Positions 1 through 6,731 of a DNA stretch of 7,023 bases are shown here, in pieces. The translations under genes were made by a program, and so were the position numbers. Below the pieces are notes generated by a model, which ran no database searches, was not told where the DNA came from, and was given only the letters and a program-made list of their open reading frames with translations. The first letter of the stretch is position 1; each line of letters begins with the position of its first letter. Source of the DNA: Kiritimatiellia bacterium (GTDB taxonomy: Bacteria > Verrucomicrobiota > Kiritimatiellia > RFP12 > UBA1067); the NCBI GenBank assembly GCA_017547265.1, contig JAFYQC010000260.1, forward strand, positions 1 through 7,023, read 5' to 3'.

Positions 1-2
1 AG

Positions 3-8
3 CTCCTC
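3..8 (-). promoter_or_regulatory. Shine-Dalgarno of the next gene, at the left edge
   Basis: On the minus strand GAGGAG (8 to 3) lies about 8-13 nt after the predicted transcription start and a few bases before the window ends, so a start codon is expected just outside the left edge. An ATG also occurs at 10 to 8, but it overlaps this SD and has no SD of its own, so it is less likely to be the start. Confidence 0.5.
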
Positions 9-10
9 AT

Positions 11-35
11 TGTTGTGTTTATATTATACACAACA
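11..35. promoter_or_regulatory. 25-bp imperfect palindrome over the -10 box, candidate operator
   Basis: Perfect 8-bp arms TGTTGTGT (11-18) and ACACAACA (28-35) are separated by 9 nt that are themselves partly symmetric around position 23. The palindrome covers the -10 box and the predicted transcription start of the left-edge promoter, where a repressor would block RNA polymerase. It has no U tract and the symmetric arms are AT-rich, so a terminator is unlikely. The binding protein is unknown; the adjacent XylR-like regulator is a candidate, though AraC-type proteins more often bind direct repeats. Confidence 0.55.
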
Positions 36-51
36 TCGACACAAACGGCAA
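23..51 (-). promoter_or_regulatory. Sigma-70-like promoter for a minus-strand gene beyond the left edge
   Basis: Read on the minus strand: -35 candidate TTGCCG (51 to 46), exactly 17 nt spacer (45 to 29), perfect -10 box TATAAT (28 to 23). Transcription would start near position 16 and run off the left edge. The surroundings are AT-rich compared with the flanking coding DNA. It lies just after the regulator's stop, so it probably opens a separate transcription unit. The target gene is not in the window. Confidence 0.65.
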
Positions 52-56
52 TATAG

Positions 57-77
57 TTTGCGCTCATATCGCGCAAA
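57..77. repeat. Inverted repeat between the regulator stop and the -35 box
   Basis: Perfect 7-bp arms TTTGCGC (57-63) and GCGCAAA (71-77) with a 7-nt centre. On the minus strand it begins 2 nt after the regulator stop codon and ends 5 nt before the -35 candidate, centred roughly 50 bp upstream of the predicted start. That suits an activator site. A hairpin at the end of the operon is also possible, but no T run follows it on the minus strand, so an ordinary intrinsic terminator is not supported. Confidence 0.4.
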
Positions 78-79
78 AA

Positions 80-1237
80 TCATCGCTCAAAAAACGAAGT
101 AGTGGATTTTCGCCGATAAACCTGCGGCGAGACGCCTGTAAACGACTTGAATACGCGGCGGAACGTCGCCGGAGAGGAGAATCCGCAGCGAAGGTGCAGC
201 CCGCCAATCTGTCCGTCTCCGTCGGAAATCAGTTTCTTCGCGAGTTCTATTCGCGCTGAATGTATTTCGTCGAGAATGGACGAGTGAAAATACTGCTTGA
301 AACGAATCTCCCCGGAACGGCGGGAACACTTCATCAGTTTTACGACTTCGCCGACCGTCACTCCATCGGCCGCCCGCCGTCTGATCATCTCGAGCGCGGC
401 GTCGATGTTACCGCCCTTGGCGGATATCCGACGCGTTGTCTGGCGCAGCGTTATCTCGTGCGCCGAGAATGTCCTGACGATGCCTCTCAGCCTTGGATTT
501 GCGAGTCGCTCCGCGAGAAGATCCGCCGCGCCGCGCCCTTCCTCGGCAAAGGACGGTCGCACACTCGTCAGAGTCGGCGAAAGCGCCTCGCAGTACGCCT
601 CCACGTCGTCGACACCGACAACGAGAAGCTCGTCCGGGATGGCGATTTCCGCACGCGAGGCGACGGATATGACGTCCGCAGCGACCGTGTCGTTCGCGCA
701 GAACACGCCAGCGGGACGTGGCAACGACCGGATGAAGCCCGAAAGCTTCTTCTCCCACGACGAAGTGCCTTTCGCGCCGAACTCGAAATACGGACTTCTG
801 TTAAGCTCGACCGCCTCCTTGAACGACTCGCGGCGGCCCTTTGACCAGAACGGCGCATCGGCGCGGTCTACAAACGCATAAGACGCGAGATCATAGCGCA
901 GCAGTTCCTTCGCGGCGATGGTTCCCACCGATCGCGCGTCCTGCATGACGCAAAGAGCGCCTGTCGGAAGCGTCGTCGGATCGCGGTCGAGCCACACCGT
1001 CGGCATGCCCGCGAAGTCCGCGGCATTAAACGCCTTGTCGTCAAGTGCGCAGTGGACTATGCAACCGTCCGGATTCCAGAATTCGAGGAGCTTAAGAAGC
1101 GTCTTGCGCGAATCGATGTCGCCTATGATATGAACGCTCCATCCGTGCTTGTCGCGCAGGGCGGCTATTCCCGAAAGGAGAGTGGCAATGTCTATTGTCG
1201 CCGAAGAAGAAAGAAAAAGTATATCGCGCTTCTTCAT
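80..1237 (-). CDS. XylR-type transcriptional regulator (periplasmic-binding-like sensor plus AraC HTH)
   Basis: A 385-residue protein, close to the length of E. coli XylR. Residues about 4-265 resemble the LacI/PBP1 sugar-binding fold without the N-terminal LacI helix-turn-helix. Recognisable parts are an ANDTVAADVISVA segment (181-193) and VVGVDDVEAYCEALSPTLTSVRPSFAEEG (206-234; the family's 'GVDDDE-x-x-C-E-x-x-x-P-x-L-x-S-V' pattern). Residues about 278-376 form an AraC-type double HTH: SRRSGEIRFKQYF (305-317), DEIHSARIELAKKL (323-336), then CGFSSPATFRRVFKSFTGVSPQVYRR (351-376). Such proteins switch on catabolic operons when the sensor binds a sugar in the cytoplasm; the ligand here is unknown, and xylose should not be assumed. 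The gene is last in the operon, overlaps the fusion stop as ATGA and has a strong Shine-Dalgarno. A promoter with palindromes lies directly downstream. Since the family is clear but the target is not, no symbol is given. Confidence 0.9.
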   Translation of the reverse strand: MKKRDILFLSSSATIDIATLLSGIAALRDKHGWSVHIIGDIDSRKTLLKLLEFWNPDGCIVHCALDDKAFNAADFAGMPTVWLDRDPTTLPTGALCVMQDARSVGTIAAKELLRYDLASYAFVDRADAPFWSKGRRESFKEAVELNRSPYFEFGAKGTSSWEKKLSGFIRSLPRPAGVFCANDTVAADVISVASRAEIAIPDELLVVGVDDVEAYCEALSPTLTSVRPSFAEEGRGAADLLAERLANPRLRGIVRTFSAHEITLRQTTRRISAKGGNIDAALEMIRRRAADGVTVGEVVKLMKCSRRSGEIRFKQYFHSSILDEIHSARIELAKKLISDGDGQIGGLHLRCGFSSPATFRRVFKSFTGVSPQVYRRKSTTSFFER

Positions 1238-4200
1238 CTTGAATACCTCCCTTCGTCATGAGACCGTCGGACGCGACAAGCTGCGTCCTCGTCAGAAGCC
1301 GTAAGCATCGGCATGAGAAATCCCCCAACCACGCTGCGGGCGAGAAAACCGACCATCTTCCCCTCTCCCACGGTCTCGTACCAGTCCGAAAGCGGCACGC
1401 GCGACGGCGTCTCGTCCGCAAAGCGGTATACGCCCGACACGAGAGAGTCGAATTCCTCGCGACTGTCGGCCATCGCCGCGCACCACATCGTCCAGTCGCC
1501 TTTCGTGTATGTCTTGCGGCTGTCTAACGGAACGCCGAACTTGTTTGCGAACCGGACGTATGCGGCGGTTTCGCCGCGGAAGACCTCGTCTGGGAAGAGA
1601 TCGAACCCAAGCACGCGATCCCACACGAGATTGTACTTGAGACTCCACGTCTCCGGCTGGTCGAAAGCGAGGCGCGTCGCACCGTCGCGTCCGCCTTGCG
1701 CCGCCTTGACCCACTGCATGCTCATGATGAGCGAGTCGAGCTTGAGGCGGTCGGATCCATCCGATGGCTCGCCGCGGGCTCGCTCTCGCATCTCAACAAG
1801 CATCGCATACGAACGGAGGGCGAGTATCGACTTGAGCGAAAGGTTGGCGTTGTGCGCAAGGTGCCCGGCGAAGTCGTCGGTGCAGAGCTGGTCGCCGGGA
1901 TCGAAGCCGAACCGCTTTAGGTATTCCGCCCACTTTGCCACAGTCGGCCACCACTTCTCGGCGAAACCGGCGTTACCCTCACGCTGCGCGAGCGCGGCAA
2001 GCGCAATTAGCATGTTTCCGCACTCCTCCACCGGCATGCGGTCCGCGTCGGCGTGCGGCTTGCCGGTCTTGGGGTCTGTCCCCATCGAGTACACCTGGCC
2101 CGTAGCGAGAGGATACTGCCCGAGGTCGTGCGGCGAATAGTCGTAGTTCCACTTGTCCGACGAGGCGTACTCGAGTATCGGGCGCAGCGTAGCGCGGGTG
2201 AGTTCTGTCGAGGTGTAGAGCAGGAGCGGCAGCTGCGGATAGAATACGTCCACCGTCCCGATGCATCCGGTCGAACCGTTCTCCTTCGAAAAGTAGAAGA
2301 GCTCCCCGTCAGGGGCCGTCACGAGCTTGCACGCGGCGAAACTCTGCCGCCACGCAAGCGCACAGAGTCGCGCATACTTCTCGCCACCGCGCTGCCGAAA
2401 GGCCGCCGCAAGCGCCTCGTCCCTGCATGTCGCACGCGCGCGCACCGCGGCGTATGCGCCGACCGCATCCTCAAGCATCTCTTCAAAACTCTTCCCGTCT
2501 CTGCGCCAGTATGCCTGCAGATCTTGGTCGAACCACCTGATCGACTTCACGTCGTCGTAGGCCAGGATAAAATGGTCACCGCAGTCGACCGTCCATGCAT
2601 AGCCCCAGTCGCATCTTACCGTGTCTCCCGAGCTCCAGAGCGGATTCTGCTCAACTCTTCCAAGTCGCACGGCAGAGCGTCCCGCCACAGTCAGCATGTT
2701 GGTCGCGACCGCGGCGCTTTCGTCCTCGCGGCAGATGTTCGGGCCGAACGAGGCGCGAAGCTTCCACGTCTTCGCGCCTTCAATGGACGCGGTGAGGTAT
2801 GTCACCGGACGGGAAAACGCTTCGAGGTCGTCGGGATCCTTCGCCGTAAGGAACTCGAGCGTCGCACATAGACCGTCCGCGCCAACATACCGCACGACCG
2901 TCGTGAGCGGACGCACCTCGCAGGCGACCTGTTCAAGCGCCGGAGCATCGGCGGGTTCTGTTCCGCAGAGTCTGTACACCTTCCCGTCGGCCTCAAGCAC
3001 TACGTTGAGCGGCTGCGTCTTCCACGAGGCCCAGTGCGTCGTCTCGCCGTCCGTCAGTCGGTCGTGCGGCGACCACACCGAGAAGAACGGGTCGCACGCG
3101 ACGAGCGGAACTGCCGGCGGCCGGAGTGGGCGCGGCACAGTCTCCAGCGTGTATGTGCCCGCAGGATAGTCGCGCGTCGTGCCGTTGAACGAAACTGAAG
3201 CGACGGAATTCTTGGGCACGGTGAATTCCCAGACGAGCGTGCCGTCGTCGTGGTAGCGCCACGCACTCCTTATGACGCCGTTCTTCGTCTTGTATGTCGC
3301 CTCGACGCTTCCGAGACGCCTGTCGGGCAGCGGCGCAAGCTCGAAGCGGTCGTCGAAGCCTCCGGCGGGGCCGGGGCGTATCCCCGCCGCAGCGCCGAAG
3401 AGCCAGTCCGTGAACGATCCGTATGCGTAGTGGTTGAAGCTGTTCATGTCCACTGGGCCAAACCCCTTCTCGACCGTGTAGCTGTTCCACCGCTCCCACA
3501 TCGTCGTTGCACCCTGGTGCACCGTAAAGAGCCAGCTCGGATCCTTGTCCTGGAGAAGAAGCGAATACGCGGCGTCGGGGCGGTTGGCGTCGCAGGCAAG
3601 CGCGTCGAGAATCTTCGCCGTTCCGAGAAAGCCCGTCTGCAGACATCCGCCGTGGTCCTCGATGTTCTTGAGAAGGCCATCGACGGCGCTCGCCTTCGCC
3701 GCGTCGTCGTAAAGTCCCAGCTGCAGCGCAAAGACAGCGGGCGTCTGCATGTGGCGGAATATCTTCAGGAGACCCCCGTCAGGTTCGAGGAAGTTTTCCT
3801 TGAGGTATTTCCACGCCTTAAATGCCATTTGCAAGTATCTCTTCGCATCGTCACCGCGCTGCGTCGCAAGTGCCATGTCTGCCATCTGTTGCGCGTCCAT
3901 CAGCCAGTAACATCCGCCGAGATAGTCGAAGTACTTCTGCGCCTCTGGCAAAAGATAGCGTCCGTCCCACTGGTGGTCTGCAGGCCATGAACCAGTTGGT
4001 GTAATCTGCTCGTACGAAACCCAGTCGCCCCACTGGAAGCCGTCGGTCGTTCGGTGCTGCGTCAGGGCGATTCTGTCGACATAGCGCGACATCGAATCCC
4101 AGTTCTCCTCGACTATCCGCGTATCGCCCGTCATGCGCCACGCCGTCCAGGGAACGGCAACGCCCGCGTCTGCCCAGCCGAGGCGTCCCCACATAACCGC

Positions 4201-6729
4201 GCCCCAGCCCATCATCGGCGCAACGGCGGGATAGAGGCCGTCCGCATTCTCGCCCTGCGCGTCGCGCATGTCCGACATCCACTTTGAAAGAAAACCGTAC
4301 GCATCGGCGAAGCGGAATGCCGCCGGAGCGAACACCTGCGTGTCACCGCACCAGCCCATCCGCTCGTCTCGCTGCGGGCAGTCAGTCGGAATCGAAAGGT
4401 AGTTTGAATACATCCCCCAGCGCGCGTTCTTGACAAGGCGGTTCACATCGGCGTTGCCGGTAGTAATCGTGCCGCGCTCCATCGACTTTGCGACAGAGGT
4501 AACCGGAATAGACCGCACGGATAAAATCTCAACCGGGCCGTTTGCAGACAATTCGGCATAGCGATAGCCAAAGAAAGTCATCGAAGGGATGTAGCGCTCC
4601 GCACCGCCACCCGCAAAAACGTACTTCGCCATCGCTCCGTCCGCCGCCAGCTTGCGGAGGTTCGCGCGGTAGACGCTTCCGCCAGGCCCGTCGTTGCCGC
4701 GCGACTTCTCGCCGTTCAAGTCGTTTAGCATCTCTCCGCCCTTGAAGGAAAGCACAACGCCCTTCTCGGCCCGCGCGACGATCTCCGGTATCGCAGCGGC
4801 ATTCTGGCCGAAATCGACGACGAGGCGTTCGCCATCCTTGAGAGAGACGCTTTCGCCAACGCACAGCCGAGCCGTTCTCGCCGCGACCTTCCCAAAGGCA
4901 TTGCTCGTCGCGCCAGAGACGTCCGCATCCGAGTAGACATATGCCGCCTTGGGATCAAGCGCGAGGTCGCGCCGAAGCGAAACGCCGGGGCCTTCCATGG
5001 CGGTGACAGCACCGGTAAAGTTGGTGTTCACTTCGGCCGGCGCGTTTCCGGCGCATGCGGTTGCGTCCTTAACTGCACGCGCGTCGCGCACTTCGCCGAA
5101 GTAGATTCCCGCGCGTTCAAAAGGCGTTGCAAAAGACGCGCTCCAACTTTCATCGGTTTCCACAACCACACTCGATCCATCGCTGAACACAATCTTCGCC
5201 TTCGCGGCGAAGGCGGGTTTTACGCCTTTGCGGCCACCGGCGGCATCGGAGAACCATGAACGCGCCACAAACGCGGAGACGTCGTTCTTGCCGCCTTTGC
5301 CTCGCCGCCAGAGGTGCGTGACGTCATACGAGAGGAAATGCCGTCTGCGCCAGACATCTGTCGCGCCCGGCCTCAGGAAGTCCGCCCTGTTGCCGTCTTC
5401 CTCGACGCTGACGAGAGAGCCGTTCACGTAAAGTTCAAACGTCCCGAGCGCGGACGCAAACAGTTCCACGCGCGAGACGTCTGCCGCATTTACGACGCGC
5501 CTTGAGAATGCCGCGGCCTTTTCATCCTGCTTGAGATCGTCGCCCTTCCACTCCTCGGCGGGCGAAACGAAAGTGAACTTCCCGGGCGGGACGTTCTTGG
5601 GATCGGCGAAGGAGGAAAGCCCGACGGCCCTGTTTTCCATCCCGTCGTCAGGCAGCGTCGCCATTCCGACGCGCGAGTCGGCGCAGCCGAAGAAAAGGCG
5701 CCACTTGCCGCGGAACGGAACAAGGCCTTCGAGGAACACCGTTCCAGACGGATACTGCCCAGACTTCTCGTATTCCGCCTCGGGGACGAAAAACGGATTG
5801 TCGAGTCGCGCAATGACCTTTGTCGGATCCTTTGCGGAAAAGAGCACCTGCCCTCCGCAGTACGCGCCCGCCGCATATCGTGCATCCCCCTCGGCCCCTG
5901 GCTTGTTCTTTCCGTTGTAGAGGAGGAGAATGCCCTTCTGCGTCAGGACTGCAGGCGGGCCGCATTCGGTGAGCGCGGAGTCGAACTTCCCATTGCGCGG
6001 CTCGATTACGCGCAACAAATCTCCATTCGCGTCGCATACAGGGCTCCAGTTCACGAGGTCGTCGGAAGTCGCGAGGTTCACGAACTCCTCGCCCCAGTAC
6101 ATAAGATACTTGCCGCCGATCTTTGCCGCGACAAGCGCGTCGCCCTTGCGTTCGCACACCATGGACGCGGACTTTGTGGCGAGATCGCGGAAACGCCCTG
6201 AGAATGCGGGACCGTGCTTCGTCCATTTCAAGAGGTCGCGCGACGTCGCAACGCCAAGACGGGGAACTTTCCTGTTCCACATCGTGTAGAGCATGAGATA
6301 GCGCCCGTCCGGCGTCTCGCAGACGCGCGGGTCTTCGCACCCTCCAGGCGCGTCCCATTTCTCAGCACCGTCTTTGCCCGGGAAGAGCACCGGCTTGCCA
6401 AGCCGCCTGAAAGACGAGCCGTCGGACGATAGGGCAAGGCCAATGCGCGACGTTCGCTCGCCTATGCCCTCGCCGGACGCGTTTTCGGCGCGGTACAGGA
6501 TTGCAAGCTCGCCGCCGAACGTGGCGGCCGCGGGATTGAACGTGTCACGCGCTTCCCACGCGACGGATTTGCCGCGCATGGGGCAGTCGAAGCGAGAGTC
6601 TGGACGAGGCGAGACAACTGCGCCGCCTTCGCGGACAAAACCAAGCCATGCCCATGACGATGCGTCTTCGGCGCTCGCAGCAGTTGCCACCGCGAGCGAC
6701 AGAACCAAAGTTGCGAACCTTGCAGACAT
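1234..6729 (-). CDS. Secreted three-module GH130 - GH78 - GtaA-like fusion protein
   Basis: A single uninterrupted frame of 1831 residues. I place the start at the ATG at 6729 because it opens a clear signal peptide (MSARF, hydrophobic TLVLSLAVATA, cleavage near ASA|ED at residue 20) and follows the upstream stop by 2 nt. An earlier in-frame ATG at 6867 would add 46 Arg-rich residues that merely overlap the upstream gene. Modules in order: GH130 five-blade propeller (about 25-362), GH78 alpha-L-rhamnosidase (about 364-1195), GtaA-like six-hairpin unit (about 1203-1810), and a short polar tail. Only the first module has a signal peptide and there are no long Pro/Thr linkers. There is no lipobox and no obvious membrane anchor, so the product should be periplasmic or extracellular. 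Shine-Dalgarno complementarity before the ATG is weak (GAAAAG), suggesting coupling to the upstream gene. The stop TGA overlaps the regulator's ATG. Each module's family is recognised from sequence; joint function on one glycan is inference. Confidence 0.88.
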   Translation of the reverse strand: MSARFATLVLSLAVATAASAEDASSWAWLGFVREGGAVVSPRPDSRFDCPMRGKSVAWEARDTFNPAAATFGGELAILYRAENASGEGIGERTSRIGLALSSDGSSFRRLGKPVLFPGKDGAEKWDAPGGCEDPRVCETPDGRYLMLYTMWNRKVPRLGVATSRDLLKWTKHGPAFSGRFRDLATKSASMVCERKGDALVAAKIGGKYLMYWGEEFVNLATSDDLVNWSPVCDANGDLLRVIEPRNGKFDSALTECGPPAVLTQKGILLLYNGKNKPGAEGDARYAAGAYCGGQVLFSAKDPTKVIARLDNPFFVPEAEYEKSGQYPSGTVFLEGLVPFRGKWRLFFGCADSRVGMATLPDDGMENRAVGLSSFADPKNVPPGKFTFVSPAEEWKGDDLKQDEKAAAFSRRVVNAADVSRVELFASALGTFELYVNGSLVSVEEDGNRADFLRPGATDVWRRRHFLSYDVTHLWRRGKGGKNDVSAFVARSWFSDAAGGRKGVKPAFAAKAKIVFSDGSSVVVETDESWSASFATPFERAGIYFGEVRDARAVKDATACAGNAPAEVNTNFTGAVTAMEGPGVSLRRDLALDPKAAYVYSDADVSGATSNAFGKVAARTARLCVGESVSLKDGERLVVDFGQNAAAIPEIVARAEKGVVLSFKGGEMLNDLNGEKSRGNDGPGGSVYRANLRKLAADGAMAKYVFAGGGAERYIPSMTFFGYRYAELSANGPVEILSVRSIPVTSVAKSMERGTITTGNADVNRLVKNARWGMYSNYLSIPTDCPQRDERMGWCGDTQVFAPAAFRFADAYGFLSKWMSDMRDAQGENADGLYPAVAPMMGWGAVMWGRLGWADAGVAVPWTAWRMTGDTRIVEENWDSMSRYVDRIALTQHRTTDGFQWGDWVSYEQITPTGSWPADHQWDGRYLLPEAQKYFDYLGGCYWLMDAQQMADMALATQRGDDAKRYLQMAFKAWKYLKENFLEPDGGLLKIFRHMQTPAVFALQLGLYDDAAKASAVDGLLKNIEDHGGCLQTGFLGTAKILDALACDANRPDAAYSLLLQDKDPSWLFTVHQGATTMWERWNSYTVEKGFGPVDMNSFNHYAYGSFTDWLFGAAAGIRPGPAGGFDDRFELAPLPDRRLGSVEATYKTKNGVIRSAWRYHDDGTLVWEFTVPKNSVASVSFNGTTRDYPAGTYTLETVPRPLRPPAVPLVACDPFFSVWSPHDRLTDGETTHWASWKTQPLNVVLEADGKVYRLCGTEPADAPALEQVACEVRPLTTVVRYVGADGLCATLEFLTAKDPDDLEAFSRPVTYLTASIEGAKTWKLRASFGPNICREDESAAVATNMLTVAGRSAVRLGRVEQNPLWSSGDTVRCDWGYAWTVDCGDHFILAYDDVKSIRWFDQDLQAYWRRDGKSFEEMLEDAVGAYAAVRARATCRDEALAAAFRQRGGEKYARLCALAWRQSFAACKLVTAPDGELFYFSKENGSTGCIGTVDVFYPQLPLLLYTSTELTRATLRPILEYASSDKWNYDYSPHDLGQYPLATGQVYSMGTDPKTGKPHADADRMPVEECGNMLIALAALAQREGNAGFAEKWWPTVAKWAEYLKRFGFDPGDQLCTDDFAGHLAHNANLSLKSILALRSYAMLVEMRERARGEPSDGSDRLKLDSLIMSMQWVKAAQGGRDGATRLAFDQPETWSLKYNLVWDRVLGFDLFPDEVFRGETAAYVRFANKFGVPLDSRKTYTKGDWTMWCAAMADSREEFDSLVSGVYRFADETPSRVPLSDWYETVGEGKMVGFLARSVVGGFLMPMLTASDEDAACRVRRSHDEGRYSR
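1245..1253 (-). promoter_or_regulatory. Strong Shine-Dalgarno of the regulator gene, inside the fusion's 3' end
   Basis: On the minus strand AAGGGAGGT (1253 to 1245) lies 7 nt before the regulator ATG at 1237, an almost ideal distance and anti-SD match. It sits within the last codons of the fusion gene, so the fusion's C-terminal tail is also the regulator's initiation region. It supports the ATG at 1237, whose last two bases plus the next A form the fusion's TGA stop. Confidence 0.85.
1300..3123 (-). other. GtaA-like six-hairpin module (DUF4964/DUF5127, DUF4965, DUF1793)
   Basis: Residues about 1203-1810. It begins at the usual mature start of this family, R-P-P-A-V-P-L-V-A-C-D-P-F-F-S-V-W-S (1203-1220), followed by THWASWKTQPL and a beta-rich N-terminal domain. 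The helical barrel carries the family's conserved blocks: SKENGSTGCIGTVDVFYP (1481-1498), a SPHDLGQYPLATGQVY run (1532-1547), MPVEECGNMLI (1565-1575) and QLCTDDFAGHLAHNANLSLK (1614-1633). The C-terminal part has KYNLVWDRVLGFDLFP (1698-1713), DWTMWCAAMA (1745-1754) and VGGFLMP near the end. The family is named after fungal glutaminase A, but the fold is that of (alpha/alpha)6 glycosidases and the substrate of bacterial members is generally unknown. Its fusion to two glycosidases points to glycan processing rather than glutamine hydrolysis; that is inference. Confidence 0.82.
3145..5640 (-). other. GH78 alpha-L-rhamnosidase module
   Basis: Residues about 364-1195. The order is that of bacterial GH78 enzymes: an N-terminal beta domain (about 415-555, with ELYVNGSLV and a later YDVTHLW); a jelly-roll domain (about 628-740, with LVVDFGQN, and FFGYRYAEL at 719-727); the six-hairpin catalytic barrel (about 750-1115); and the C-terminal beta domain (about 1116-1195, FELAPLPDRRLGSVEATY). 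Catalytic-region motifs are present: DCPQRDERMGWCGD (783-796, with the acid-position E789), GDWVSYE (901-907), GATTMWERWNS (1073-1083) and SFNHYAYGSFTDWLF (1097-1111). At the place where many relatives have Glu in 'G-S-V-x-E-W-L', this one has D1108. No signal peptide or N-terminal Ig-like domain precedes it; the GH130 module takes that place. The expected reaction is release of alpha-linked L-rhamnose. Confidence 0.87.
5644..6657 (-). other. GH130 module (beta-mannoside phosphorylase/mannosidase family)
   Basis: Residues about 25-362 of the fusion. Family signs in order: FNPAA (64-68) followed by ILYRAE (77-82); RIGLALSSDG (95-104); the E-D-P-R motif (132-135), which in characterised GH130 enzymes carries the proposed acid aspartate; the repeated propeller phrase 'ATS-x-D-L-x-x-W' (161-169, and 220-228); ECGPPAVLT (255-263) followed by LLLYNG (268-273); DPTKVIARL (301-309) and NPFFVPEAEYEKSG (311-324); and a final FFGCADSRVGMAT (346-358). 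GH130 includes both phosphorylases and hydrolases of beta-mannosides. Where typical phosphorylases have a His-Arg pair after 'KY-x-M', this protein has W212-G213 in KYLMYWGE. With secretion, this favours hydrolysis over phosphorolysis; that part is inference. Confidence 0.82.
6670..6729 (-). other. Sec signal peptide of the fusion protein
   Basis: Residues 1-20 form a short N region with one Arg, a hydrophobic core (ATLVLSLAVATA) and a small-residue A-S-A site followed by Glu-Asp. This is a typical signal peptidase I substrate. No cysteine is present at the cleavage site, so this is not a lipoprotein. It also supports the start codon at 6729 over the upstream in-frame ATG. Confidence 0.8.
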
Positions 6730-6731
6730 TG

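Noticed and set aside
57..77. Intrinsic terminator for the operon
   Set aside because: The inverted repeat has short arms and no T run after it on the minus strand, so only an inverted repeat is reported.
260..881. Plus-strand frames opposite the regulator gene (260-844, 297-881)
   Set aside because: The minus-strand frame encodes a clear sensor plus AraC HTH protein; these frames have no family signs and no convincing ribosome binding site.
80..1237. Naming the regulator xylR and assigning xylose as its ligand
   Set aside because: The architecture matches XylR, but this family is often expanded in polysaccharide degraders and no xylose genes are visible here.
1313..3990. Long plus-strand open frames (for example 1313-2140, 2053-2871, 3250-3990)
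   Set aside because: They lie opposite well-supported enzyme modules, have Arg/Ser-rich compositions typical of antisense frames in GC-rich DNA, and show no recognisable family motif.
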